Assembly (NCBI RefSeq): GCF_000422925.1
Contig: NZ_AUGZ01000020.1
Location: 36,217 to 100,216 of the forward strand
DNA: 64,000 nt
Source of the DNA: Paludibacterium yongneupense DSM 18731
GTDB taxonomy: Bacteria; Pseudomonadota; Gammaproteobacteria; Burkholderiales; Chromobacteriaceae
Direction of reading: 5' to 3'
Shown here: one piece after another, positions 17,411 through 24,858 of the stretch
Layout of the letters: every line of letters begins with the position of its first letter
Numbering within the stretch: position 1 is the first letter of the stretch
Position numbers and translations under genes: made by a program
Notes under the pieces: generated by a model
What the model saw: only the letters and a program-made list of their open reading frames with translations
The model's database searches: none
What the model was told of the DNA's origin: nothing

Positions 17411-18067
17411 TCACCGCCAGCGCGGGGCGAGCAGGGCTTCAAGATAAGGCACGCCAGCCGCATCGCGATCGCCTGGCCGGCTGACGTAGGCCGCCGAGAC
17501 CTGAATGCCGTCAAGCGTGGATGAAGCGATCCGCCACTGCCCGCGAACCCCCGATTGCCACAACGCGAAGCAGAGTCGCGCCCGCCAGGCGAAGAAGCCG
17601 ATCAAGGCGCTGGCCACAACGGGTCCCGAAGCATGCCAATCCGGAGAGTGCTGCCAGACGGCCAACTCCTGCAACAGGTCTCTAACGGCTATCGCCGCGC
17701 AGATCAGGTAGAGCAGGACGCGGAACAAGGCGAACCGGGGCAATTCCTTGCGCATGTGTTCTGCCGAAAAAAACAGTACATTACGCAAGGGCTTGACCGT
17801 GTCGGAAACGGGAATGCCCTGTACGTACACGATGCGCTGCTCGGGACTGTCGCCATAAGCCACTGCCTTGCGGCCGACCAAATCGGATAAACGCATGCTC
17901 ACCCATACCGGGTGGAGCACACCGATCAGCATCATTCCGCCTAGCGCTGAGCGGATGTCTAGCATCAAGGTAACGGCGAGCGTCAGCATGACCGTGAGAA
18001 CCCACCCGATCGCCTTCAGCGGGTGCCCGGTGTAATAAGAAAAAAAAGGCGATTGATATGCAATCAT
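17411..18067 (-). CDS. Membrane protein of unknown function
   Basis: 218 residues from the ATG at 18067, which has GGTGAGGA upstream; the open frame extends 11 codons further but without a better start. Hydrophobic stretches lie near residues 18-55 (AIGWVLTVMLTLAVTLMLDI, GGMMLIGVLHPVW), about 110-130 (FRVLLYLICAAIAV) and about 145-165, so two to four membrane helices. The C-terminus is soluble (WRIASSTLDGIQVSAAYVSRPGD). I do not recognise a family. It is followed on the left by 230 bp holding only the promoter above, and on the right by the yicC terminator. Confidence 0.6.
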   Translation of the reverse strand: MIAYQSPFFSYYTGHPLKAIGWVLTVMLTLAVTLMLDIRSALGGMMLIGVLHPVWVSMRLSDLVGRKAVAYGDSPEQRIVYVQGIPVSDTVKPLRNVLFFSAEHMRKELPRFALFRVLLYLICAAIAVRDLLQELAVWQHSPDWHASGPVVASALIGFFAWRARLCFALWQSGVRGQWRIASSTLDGIQVSAAYVSRPGDRDAAGVPYLEALLAPRWR

Positions 18068-18183
18068 GGTGATCCTCACCTGGAAAGGGCACCGGGGCAA
18101 GGCGATATCGACTGATGGCTGTGAATCCCGGCGCCGGCATGTCTAGTGTATGCCAAAAAATATTGTTGCATGCAATATGCATG

Positions 18184-18210
18184 AAAAAAGCCCCGGCTGG
18201 CGGGGCTTTT
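18184..18210 (-). terminator. Intrinsic terminator after yicC
   Basis: GCCCCG/CGGGGC with flanking A4/T4 gives a 10-bp stem with loop GCTGG. On the minus strand it is followed by a run of six T. It lies 38 bp after the yicC stop. Confidence 0.85.
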
Positions 18211-18247
18211 GTGGGTTCTCTGCCACGGTGTGGCATGCGGTGACAGG

Positions 18248-19114
18248 CTACTCGAGATTCTGGATCTGCTCGCGCATCTGCTCGATCAGCACCTTCAGTT
18301 CGACCGACGCCTGGGTGGTTTCCGTCGATACCGATTTGGAACCCAGCGTATTGGCTTCGCGGTTGAGCTCCTGCATCAGAAAGTCGAGCCGCTTGCCGGT
18401 CTGACCGCCGACCTTCAGAATGCGCCTTACCTCGCTCAGATGCGTGCTCAGGCGCGACAGTTCTTCATCGACATCGATTTTCTGGGCGAACAGGGCGAAC
18501 TCTTGCTTGATGCGATCGTCGTCGACATTATCGAGCGTTTCGCGCAGGCGGCTCGACAGCTTGCCCATATACGCTTCCAGAATCAGTGGCAGCTTGGGTT
18601 TGATCGTCTGGATGATCGACTCCATGGCGACCACGCGTTCGAGCAACACGGCCTTGAGCTTCTCGCCTTCGCGTTCGCGCGAAGCGTTGAAGTCGAGCAG
18701 AACCGTTACCAGGGCCTCGAAGCACAATTTGTGCAGGACCTCGGGGGGAAGCTCGTTTGACCGCAGTACGCCCGGCCAGCGTAGGATCTCGCCCGCCGTC
18801 AGGCCGCGGGTATCGTGCGCGAGTTCCTGCACCTCGGAAGCGACGCTCAGCAGCTTGGCCAGGAAGTCGCGGTTCAGCTCCAGCGTCGGTGCACTGCTTT
18901 CGACCTGATTGAGCCCGAGGCGGCACTCAAGTTTCCCACGCGATACCTTCCCGGCAATCTGCTCGCGCAAATGGGGCTCGATAATGCGCAATTCTTCAGG
19001 CAGCCGCATCTGGACATCGAGGTAGCGGTGATTGACGGCGCGCAGCTCAAGGCTTAAAACTCCCCCAGGAAACTCTCTGGTTGTGGAGGAAAAGCCTGTC
19101 ATACTCAAAATCAT
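18248..19114 (-). CDS. yicC: YicC family endoribonuclease
   Basis: 288 residues. The N-terminus ILSMTGFSSTTREFPGGVLSLELRAVNHRYLD is the family hallmark, and the C-terminal DUF1732 part (GAHE-like region replaced by QKIDVDEELSRLSTHLSEV, then GKRLDFLMQELNREANTLGSKS) is complete. YicC was characterised in E. coli as an endoribonuclease acting on small RNAs. I start at 19114 because AGGAG lies 6 bp before that ATG. Upstream ATG codons have no such site. It is divergent from rph, a conserved neighbourhood. Confidence 0.93.
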   Translation of the reverse strand: MILSMTGFSSTTREFPGGVLSLELRAVNHRYLDVQMRLPEELRIIEPHLREQIAGKVSRGKLECRLGLNQVESSAPTLELNRDFLAKLLSVASEVQELAHDTRGLTAGEILRWPGVLRSNELPPEVLHKLCFEALVTVLLDFNASREREGEKLKAVLLERVVAMESIIQTIKPKLPLILEAYMGKLSSRLRETLDNVDDDRIKQEFALFAQKIDVDEELSRLSTHLSEVRRILKVGGQTGKRLDFLMQELNREANTLGSKSVSTETTQASVELKVLIEQMREQIQNLE

Positions 19115-19239
19115 AGTGGGCTCCTGCAATACATCCATAAATTCTACAGCGATCAGGCCCGAATTGCTTGGCATATCCGGGTAATCCAGGCCCGGTCACT
19201 ATAGCAATTGCCATCCTGCGACTCAATGTACTCGCATGC

Positions 19240-19270
19240 GGGACACGGTTCCGGGACGGCCACGTATAAT
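19240..19270 (+). promoter_or_regulatory. Probable promoter of rph
   Basis: A perfect TATAAT at 19265-19270 is preceded at 19 bp by a weak GGGACA (19240-19245). Transcription would start about 20 bases before the rph ATG at 19296, leaving a very short leader. Confidence 0.45.
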
Positions 19271-19295
19271 CAGACCTTTTGCCCGGATGGATCTC

Positions 19296-20021
19296 ATGCG
19301 ACCTTCTTCACGTTCCGCCGATGCCCTGCGCGTCGTTCGTCTTACCCGCAACTATACTCGCCATGCCGAAGGTTCCGTGCTGGTGGAGTTCGGCGATACC
19401 AAAGTCATTTGCACTGCCACCGTAGAAGAATCCTTGCCCGGTTTTCTCAAAGGCAAGGGCCAGGGCTGGATCACGGCCGAATACGGCATGCTGCCGCGCT
19501 CCACCGGCAGCCGTATGCGGCGCGAAGCGGCCAGCGGCAAGCAGTCCGGGCGTACGCAGGAAATCCAGCGTTTGATCGGCCGTTCGCTGCGTGCCGTGGT
19601 CGACCTCAAGCGCCTGGGCGAGCGGCAGATCGTGATCGACTGCGATGTGATTCAGGCAGATGGTGGAACCCGCACCGCCAGCATCACCGGTGCTTTTGTG
19701 GCACTACATGATGCCATAGGCCGTTTGCTGGCCGCCGGCAAACTGGAGCAAAGTCCGATCCGCGACTTTGTCGCCGCGGTTTCGGTTGGCATCTTCCAGG
19801 GGACGCCGGTACTGGACCTCGATTATCCGGAAGACTCTGCCTGCGAAACCGATATGAATGTGGTGATGACCGGCTCCGGGCATTTTGTCGAAATCCAGGG
19901 AACGGCCGAAGGCGAACCCTTCAGCCGCGATGAAATGGCGGAGTTGCTGAAGCTGGCAGAAAAAGGCATACGCGAGCTGATCGCCGCACAGGGCGAGGCG
20001 CTCGGCATCCCCGCGCAGTGA
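19296..20021 (+). CDS. rph: Ribonuclease PH
   Basis: 241 residues, the normal length. RNase PH is a phosphorolytic 3'-5' exonuclease that trims tRNA precursors. Visible signatures: [59 protein letters not shown] (phosphate/RNA-binding Arg residues), and [19 protein letters not shown] choose the ATG at 19296 ([12 protein letters not shown]), which matches the family N-terminus; in-frame starts 9 and 60 bases upstream are less likely. The neighbouring yicC is divergent. Confidence 0.97.
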   Translation: MRPSSRSADALRVVRLTRNYTRHAEGSVLVEFGDTKVICTATVEESLPGFLKGKGQGWITAEYGMLPRSTGSRMRREAASGKQSGRTQEIQRLIGRSLRAVVDLKRLGERQIVIDCDVIQADGGTRTASITGAFVALHDAIGRLLAAGKLEQSPIRDFVAAVSVGIFQGTPVLDLDYPEDSACETDMNVVMTGSGHFVEIQGTAEGEPFSRDEMAELLKLAEKGIRELIAAQGEALGIPAQ

Positions 20022-20050
20022 GCCGGGCCGGCGCCGCCTTGCCCGGGCGG

Positions 20051-20857
20051 CTATAACTTGCCGGCGATGAAGCGCTGCAGCAGTCCGCCGAATACCGGGG
20101 CCGTCAACGCCATATTGTTCGCACGTTGGCGGTCGCGCGCGCTCGGCGCCGAGCTTTGCAGCCCGATCACCACATACTTGCCGTTCTGTTGCGCAAGAAT
20201 GGGCGAACCGCTGTCTCCGGGCAGGGTATTGCAGCGATGGCCGAGCCGGCCGTCGTCTTGCAATTCGATCGCCTGGCAGGATTTGTGCGCCATCATCACC
20301 CCGTTGGTATCGACCGGGTAGCCGGCCTGGGTGACACGCCAGTTATTCCGCACCAGCAGGGATTTGAGAGCAGCGGCATTGCCCTGGAACAGCGGCAGGT
20401 AACCGAATTCCTTGCCCGCCGGTTGACTCAGGCGGACAAAGGCGAAATCGTAGGGGGCGACTGCGGGCGGAATCGTCATCGAATGAGGGTGGCGAATAAT
20501 GCCTTTGAGCAGCACCTGGCTCACGTAGACATGCTTGACGCCGACCAATGTATCGTAAGTATCGCCGTCAATGCCCAGCATGAAGCTGACCGCGGGGTCG
20601 AGGCGGCCCTTCTTGCCGACAAAGCAGTGGCCGGCCGTCAGAACGACATCGGGCGCGACCAGCGTTCCGCTGCAGCGCAGGTGGCCGGCGGTTTCCAGCT
20701 GGCCGATGGTTTGCCACGGCATCGTGTCGACCGGGACCTTGACCCGGCTGTCCTTGCCGTAGAACAGGGCCAGTTGCTCGCGGGTCAGCTTGGCGGCCAT
20801 GGCTGGCGCGGCAACGAGGCATGCCAGCAGTATCAGCAGCAGTGCACGTGTCTTCAT
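20051..20857 (-). CDS. YdgD-like trypsin-family serine protease, exported
   Basis: 268 residues with a Sec signal peptide (residues 1-21, ending AMA-A). Chymotrypsin-fold triad: H77 (VLTAGHC), D137 (PYDFAFVRL) and S216 (LPGDSGSP). The stretch after the signal, KLTREQLALFYGKDSR, and QAGYP, TLPGDSGSP and QSSAP look like E. coli YdgD. In E. coli ydgD lies next to asr; here the gene likewise follows an Asr-like gene on the same strand. The start at 20857 has GGGGGAG upstream. Between the two genes is an intrinsic terminator, so the protease probably depends on read-through or an unseen promoter. A periplasmic location and processing of the Asr-like protein are inferences. Confidence 0.88.
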   Translation of the reverse strand: MKTRALLLILLACLVAAPAMAAKLTREQLALFYGKDSRVKVPVDTMPWQTIGQLETAGHLRCSGTLVAPDVVLTAGHCFVGKKGRLDPAVSFMLGIDGDTYDTLVGVKHVYVSQVLLKGIIRHPHSMTIPPAVAPYDFAFVRLSQPAGKEFGYLPLFQGNAAALKSLLVRNNWRVTQAGYPVDTNGVMMAHKSCQAIELQDDGRLGHRCNTLPGDSGSPILAQQNGKYVVIGLQSSAPSARDRQRANNMALTAPVFGGLLQRFIAGKL

Positions 20858-20872
20858 TGGTACTCCCCCCAT

Positions 20873-20904
20873 AAAAAAATCGGGGTGCGCGATGGCACCC
20901 CGAT
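20873..20904 (-). terminator. Intrinsic terminator between the Asr-like gene and the protease gene
   Basis: On the minus strand ATCGGGGTGC (20904-20895) pairs with GCACCCCGAT (20888-20879) over a 6-base loop and is followed by seven T. It starts 23 bp after the Asr-like stop and ends just before the protease ribosome-binding site. Confidence 0.9.
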
Positions 20905-20926
20905 CTCTCAGTACATTATTGCGAGC

Positions 20927-21853
20927 TTACTTGGCAGCGGAGGCAGCAGCCTTCTTCGCTACTTTCTTAACCTTCTTGGCTGCTTTGGGGGCCGAAGCGG
21001 CTGCATCGGCTTGAGCGGCTTGCGAAGCAGCGACTTTCTTGGCAGCCTTCTTGGCGTGCTTTTTGGCAGCGTGCTTTTTAACAGCCTTCTTGGCCGAAGC
21101 GGAAGCGTCGTCGGCTTGAGCGGCTTGGGAAGCCGCAGCCTTCTTCGCTACTTTCTTGGCCTTCTTGGCTGCTTTGGGGGCCGAAGCGGCAACATCGGCT
21201 TGAGCGGCTTGCGAAGCAGCGACTTTCTTGGCAGCCTTCTTGGCGTGCTTTTTGGCAGCGTGCTTTTTAACAGCCTTCTTGGCCGAAGCGGAAGCGTCGT
21301 CGGCTTGAGCGGCTTGGGAGGCAGCAGCCTTCTTCGCTACTTTCTTGACCTTCTTGGCCTTCTTGGCTGCTTTGGGGGCCGAAGCGGCAGCATCGGCTTG
21401 AGCGGCTTGCGAAGCCGCGACTTTCTTGGCTACGTGCTTCTTGGCGTGCTTTTTGGCAGCGTGCTTCTTAACAGCCTTCTTGGCCGATGCGGAAGCGTCG
21501 TCGGCTTGAGCGGCTTGGGAGGCAGCAGCCTTCTTCGCTACTTTCTTGGCCTTCTTGGCAGCCTTGGGGGCCGAAGCGGCAACATCGGCTTGAGCGGCTT
21601 GCGAAGCAGCGACTTTCTTGGCTGCTTTCTTGGCGGCTACTTTCTTGGCCTTCTTGGCCGCTTTGGGGGCCGAAGCGGCAGCATCAGCTTGAGCAGCTTG
21701 CGATGCTTCTTTCTTTACGACTTTCTTGGCAGCCTTTTTCTTGGCAGCGGTCGTTTTGTGGATGGCGGTCGCTGCGGAAGCTTCAGCGGCGAAGCCAGCA
21801 GTGGAGGTCAGGCCGAACGCTGCGGCCACGGCGAGCATGATGAACTTATTCAT
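20927..21853 (-). CDS. Asr-like acid-shock protein: exported Lys/Ala-rich repeat protein
   Basis: 308 residues. A clear Sec signal peptide (MNKFIMLAVAAAFGLTSTAGFA-A) precedes a mature chain made almost only of Ala, Lys, Ser, Gln, Asp, Val, Pro and His, with no aromatic residue or Cys. It contains eight copies of ASQAAQAD, followed alternately by an A-type tail (AASAPKAAKKAKKV) and a B-type tail (DASASAKKAVKKHAAKKHAKK). E. coli Asr is also an exported, disordered, Lys/Ala/His-rich protein with a very similar signal peptide, but only about 100 residues long. Position between rstAB and a ydgD-like gene supports an Asr relative. It could be mislabelled histone H1-like on composition, but the signal peptide argues against a nucleoid role. 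AAGGA precedes the start. Confidence 0.8.
   Translation of the reverse strand: MNKFIMLAVAAAFGLTSTAGFAAEASAATAIHKTTAAKKKAAKKVVKKEASQAAQADAAASAPKAAKKAKKVAAKKAAKKVAASQAAQADVAASAPKAAKKAKKVAKKAAASQAAQADDASASAKKAVKKHAAKKHAKKHVAKKVAASQAAQADAAASAPKAAKKAKKVKKVAKKAAASQAAQADDASASAKKAVKKHAAKKHAKKAAKKVAASQAAQADVAASAPKAAKKAKKVAKKAAASQAAQADDASASAKKAVKKHAAKKHAKKAAKKVAASQAAQADAAASAPKAAKKVKKVAKKAAASAAK
20939..21706 (-). repeat. Coding tandem repeats of the Asr-like gene
   Basis: Eight ASQAAQAD units are spaced about 28-36 codons apart, and pairs of units form super-repeats of 63-67 codons (about 189-201 bp). Parts are nearly identical at DNA level, so unit number is likely to vary between strains by slippage or recombination, and assembly here is error-prone. 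Confidence 0.85.
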
Positions 21854-22004
21854 TTTGTCTTTGATCCTTGTTTGTCGAAGTGCTTGAAAGAGTCCAGCTG
21901 CGCACCGCTACCCGCATGGACAGCCGATCCGCGAAATGCAGGGCATTCCGGCCCCGAGCCATCCGCGTGTGCAGACATAGTGGAGACTTTCCAGCGAGGG
22001 CATG

Positions 22005-23348
22005 CTAAGCGGATGCTTCCGGGGTGTCTACAGTCGGTATGTTTCCCCGTGTAACAAAATGTACAGGCGGCGTCTTCGGCCACGACAACTCGAAGCGCGC
22101 ACCGCCTTGCGGCGAATTGCCGACACTGATGCTGCCCTGGTGGGCGCGGGCGATACGCTCTACGATGGCAAGTCCGAGGCCGTGCCCGCCGGTGGCGCGG
22201 GCGCGACTTTTGTCCAGCCGGACGAAGGCGGAAAAAATGCGTTGCCTTTCCTCTTCCGGTACCCCCGGGCCGTCGTCGTCGACGATCAGTGTCTGGCGCT
22301 CGGCTTCGATGCGCAAAGCGACATGGACCCGGGTGCCGGTATAGCGGCGCGCATTGGACAGCAGATTGTCCAGCGCCCGTGTCAGCAGATGCAGATCGCC
22401 ACAGAGGCTGCCGAGCTGATCGATCTGCGGGTCGCGTTCCCACTGCAGTTGCGGCGCAAGCGCAGCCTGCTCGCGGATGCGCTCGTCTATCCACTCGGCG
22501 GCGGCGAATTGCACCGGTGACAGCGGCACTTCCGGGCGGTCTAGCTTGGCGTGCAAAAGCAGTTCTTCGATCAGCTTGTCGATGGCGTCGAGGTCGCGCT
22601 CCATCGCCTGGCGCGCGGGCGAGGCGACGCTATCTTCAAGTAGTGCGAGGCGGTAGCGCAGCCGGGCAAGCGGGGTGCGCAACTCGTGCGCGACGGCATT
22701 GGTGAGCGCCTTCTTGCTGGCCAGCAGTTCTACGATGCTGTCGGCCATGCGGTTGAAGGCCTGACCGACCCGGCGCACGCCGGAATTCTGCGGCAGCACG
22801 GCGCGGGCAGAGAACTGCCCGACTGCCAGCCTCGTCGCGGCCTGCTCCAGCGTCATCAGGTCGCGCCAGTGCGGGCGCATCCATAACAAGACGGGCACGG
22901 CGAGCGAGAGTCCTATGATCACCAGCAAGGCATAGTCGAACCACTTGAGCTGATGCAAAAAGAACAGGTAGCGCAAGGGGCCGGCGACGAGGACGTAGTC
23001 GCTGTCATCTATGCGCTGCAGGAACAGGTAGTTGTTCTCCAACATGACGATTTCGCCGCGAGCAAGGGCGTCGCGCGACGTTTCGTCGAGGTCGTAGGCG
23101 CTTTCCCGCTCGACGCGGACATGGAAGGTGAAGCGATGGTCGTCCTGCTCCAGTTTCTCCGCCCACAGCTCCTGCGGGACGCCGCGGAGTTCGGTCTCGA
23201 TCAGGGTCAGGGTCGTGCGCAGCAGGTCGGACAGATAGCGTTCGCCGACCTTGTCGATCGCTTGTTTGTAGACGATGCCGACAAGAACGACTGCGATCAG
23301 AAAACAGCCCATCAACAGGACATAAAACTGGATGAATAACTTGCGCAT
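22005..23348 (-). CDS. rstB: Sensor histidine kinase RstB
   Basis: 447 residues. It matches E. coli RstB along its length: N-terminal MRKLFIQFYVLLMGCFLIAV membrane helix, periplasmic sensor (about 30-135), second helix (about 138-157, ending VPVLLWMRPHWRD), HAMP, the dimerisation/phosphoacceptor box with H221 (AHELRTPLARLRYRL), N box (DNLLSNARRY) and G boxes (VDDDGPGVP, GGHGLGLAI). RstB phosphorylates RstA and is part of the PhoPQ-connected acid/low-Mg response in enterics. The C-terminal tail of about 19 residues beyond the kinase domain encodes the RstA box used by the next gene. It is 8 bp downstream of rstA. Confidence 0.93.
   Translation of the reverse strand: MRKLFIQFYVLLMGCFLIAVVLVGIVYKQAIDKVGERYLSDLLRTTLTLIETELRGVPQELWAEKLEQDDHRFTFHVRVERESAYDLDETSRDALARGEIVMLENNYLFLQRIDDSDYVLVAGPLRYLFFLHQLKWFDYALLVIIGLSLAVPVLLWMRPHWRDLMTLEQAATRLAVGQFSARAVLPQNSGVRRVGQAFNRMADSIVELLASKKALTNAVAHELRTPLARLRYRLALLEDSVASPARQAMERDLDAIDKLIEELLLHAKLDRPEVPLSPVQFAAAEWIDERIREQAALAPQLQWERDPQIDQLGSLCGDLHLLTRALDNLLSNARRYTGTRVHVALRIEAERQTLIVDDDGPGVPEEERQRIFSAFVRLDKSRARATGGHGLGLAIVERIARAHQGSISVGNSPQGGARFELSWPKTPPVHFVTRGNIPTVDTPEASA
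22050..22063 (-). promoter_or_regulatory. RstA box upstream of the Asr-like gene
   Basis: Minus-strand TACATTTTGTTACA is an exact match to the E. coli RstA consensus TACATNTNGTTACA. It lies inside the last codons of rstB, 197 bp before the Asr-like start. A poor -10-like TGTAGA follows 17 bp after GTTACA. In E. coli asr is a known RstA target, so activation of the Asr-like gene from this site is a strong inference. Confidence 0.75.
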
Positions 23349-23356
23349 GAAACGGC

Positions 23357-24070
23357 TTACTCCCAGCCCGACAAGGAGAACAGATAGCCCTTGTTGCGGA
23401 CTGTCTTGATGCGGAAAGGCTCCAGCGGATTATCCCCGAGCTTTCTGCGCAGGCGCGACACGGCGACATCGATGCTGCGATCGAGACCGTCGTAGCTGAC
23501 TCCGCGCAGTTTTTTCAGCAGATCTTCGCGTTTCATGATCTCGCCTGCATGGCTGGCGAGCTGCCACAAGAGATCGAAATCCGATGTCGACAGAATCACC
23601 TGCTCCCCATCGAGCACTACGTCGCGGTTGACCGGGTCGACCTCCAGCTGTCCGAAGGCGAGGCGACGCAGGCTACTGCTCTGTGCCGGGGCCTGCGGCG
23701 TTTCCGGGTGATGGTTGCGTAATTGCGCACGCAGGCGGGCAACCAGCACCGAGGGGGGGGTGGTTTTGAGAATGTAGTCGTTGGCGCCGAGTTCCAGCCC
23801 CAGTATCTGGTTCATATCGCTATCGAGCGAGGTCAGCATGACGATGGGGCCGCTATACATCGGTCGCAACTCGCGGCAGATGGTCAGGCCATCCTTGCCT
23901 GGCAACATGATGTCCAGCAGGACGAGATCGGGTTGCTCGCGCAGGATGGTATCGACCGCGCTGTCGCCGCGCGGGTCGATGAGCACATTCATCTCGTGGC
24001 GGGACAGAAAATCACTGATGAGTTCCGCCAGGTCGGCGTCATCTTCGACAAAGACGATACGATGGGTCAT
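23357..24070 (-). CDS. rstA: Response regulator RstA
   Basis: 237 residues: receiver domain with the acidic pair D10/D11, phosphoacceptor D53 (LVLLDIMLPGKDG) and SLDSDMNQILGLELGANDYILKTTPP, then an OmpR/PhoB winged helix (about 135-235, LSTSDFDLLWQLASHAGEIM, LRGVSYDGLDRSIDVAVSRLRRKLGDN, IKTVRNKGYLF). Near-identity of these blocks with E. coli RstA makes orthology convincing. It should bind the RstA box upstream of the Asr-like gene. rstB follows after 8 bp. I see no RstA box upstream of rstA itself. Confidence 0.95.
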   Translation of the reverse strand: MTHRIVFVEDDADLAELISDFLSRHEMNVLIDPRGDSAVDTILREQPDLVLLDIMLPGKDGLTICRELRPMYSGPIVMLTSLDSDMNQILGLELGANDYILKTTPPSVLVARLRAQLRNHHPETPQAPAQSSSLRRLAFGQLEVDPVNRDVVLDGEQVILSTSDFDLLWQLASHAGEIMKREDLLKKLRGVSYDGLDRSIDVAVSRLRRKLGDNPLEPFRIKTVRNKGYLFSLSGWE

Positions 24071-24357
24071 CCGGGGGTACGCTCAGAAATAACATTCATC
24101 CTGCCAGTATCCCCCGAGCGCGGTGGCGGCTCAAGCAGGGCGCAGCCGTGCGGGGCGTCGGAATGTGCATTCCGGCGAACTCCGTCCGGGGGGCGAAGGA
24201 CGGCATTCTCTTTCCGGTCGGCTGGCGATCTGCCTACCGCCTCGCACCTCCGGGCATGTCGCCCGGGGCAAAGTCGGGGGCTGCGCTGCCCGTTTTGCGG
24301 ACGGATTCAGACCAGCCCGTGTCTCTGCTCCGCGAAGTCGCCAGCGGAAAGCCAGCA
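24071..24357. other. Intergenic region upstream of rstA, no gene seen
   Basis: 287 bp between rstA and a small minus-strand gene. Open frames here have no good ribosome-binding site or recognisable product. It must hold the rstAB promoter on the minus strand, but I could not identify convincing -35/-10 elements or an RstA box. Confidence 0.5.
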
Positions 24358-24615
24358 TCAGCGGGATGTCGGGGCGGGAGCAGGGCCTATCATCGATTCG
24401 ATACCCTCCTGTTCAAGCTCCTCGAGGAAAAGGTCGAACGCGGCCTGATCGGAGTCGAACTCGCCATCGAAAAGCGTCGAGTTGGCGTATGGGTCCACAA
24501 TCTCCAGTGTCCAACCCGTGTCAGGCAAGCGGTAGATACACACTTCCACCGTTTTGCCTTCTGCCGTGTATTTCTGTTGCAAAGGAGAGATGATCAGGTC
24601 GTGTTCGTCGTACAT
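24358..24615 (-). CDS. Small acidic protein of unknown function
   Basis: About 85 residues from ATG 24615 (an ATG at 24630 is in frame but lacks a ribosome-binding site; the former has GGACGG about 7 bp upstream). The sequence is mixed beta-alpha: DLIISPLQQKYTAEGKTVEVCIYRLPDTGWTLEIVD, then DSDQAAFDLFLEELEQEGI. The frame stays open much further upstream, but those residues look non-coding (Ser/Arg/Pro-rich). I do not recognise the family. It is divergent from the ATPase gene, and its upstream region carries the large inverted repeat at 24785-24830. Confidence 0.6.
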   Translation of the reverse strand: MYDEHDLIISPLQQKYTAEGKTVEVCIYRLPDTGWTLEIVDPYANSTLFDGEFDSDQAAFDLFLEELEQEGIESMIGPAPAPTSR

Positions 24616-24784
24616 TGATGTGCCGTCCATAGGTTCGGGAACGGTATGGATACTAGCACACCGGCCTGTCCGGCGATGTCCGTGCGTGAAGCGGGGCGAG
24701 GGGGCGGAGGGTGACAGTAGCGCCGGGGGGATCGAGCGTGCCCCATGCCGTTCGACGAGCGAGGTCTGGCGGCGAGACCCAATG

Positions 24785-24830
24785 ATGTATAACAATGTAT
24801 ACGGCTGTTGCCGTATATTTTGCTATACAT
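24785..24830. promoter_or_regulatory. 46-bp imperfect palindrome upstream of the ATPase gene
   Basis: Arms 24785-24805 and 24810-24830 are complementary at 18 of 21 positions with a 4-base spacer (TGTT). The sequence is AT-rich with repeated GTATA elements inside GC-rich surroundings, and ends 29 bp before the ATPase start. It could be an operator for a dimeric regulator or a hairpin in the leader. Confidence 0.6.
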
Positions 24831-24858
24831 GACGATACTTCGCTGGAGACAGGATCGT

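Noticed and set aside
20939..21706. Periodic repeats as a CRISPR array
   Set aside because: Units are in-frame codons of one protein, lengths vary with the peptide repeat, there are no unique spacers, and no cas genes are present.
20126..22054. 642-codon plus-strand open frame opposite the Asr-like and protease genes
   Set aside because: It is the antisense shadow of the Lys/Ala repeats (Leu/Gly/Ser-rich low complexity) with no ribosome-binding site; the minus strand has signal peptides, motifs and a terminator.
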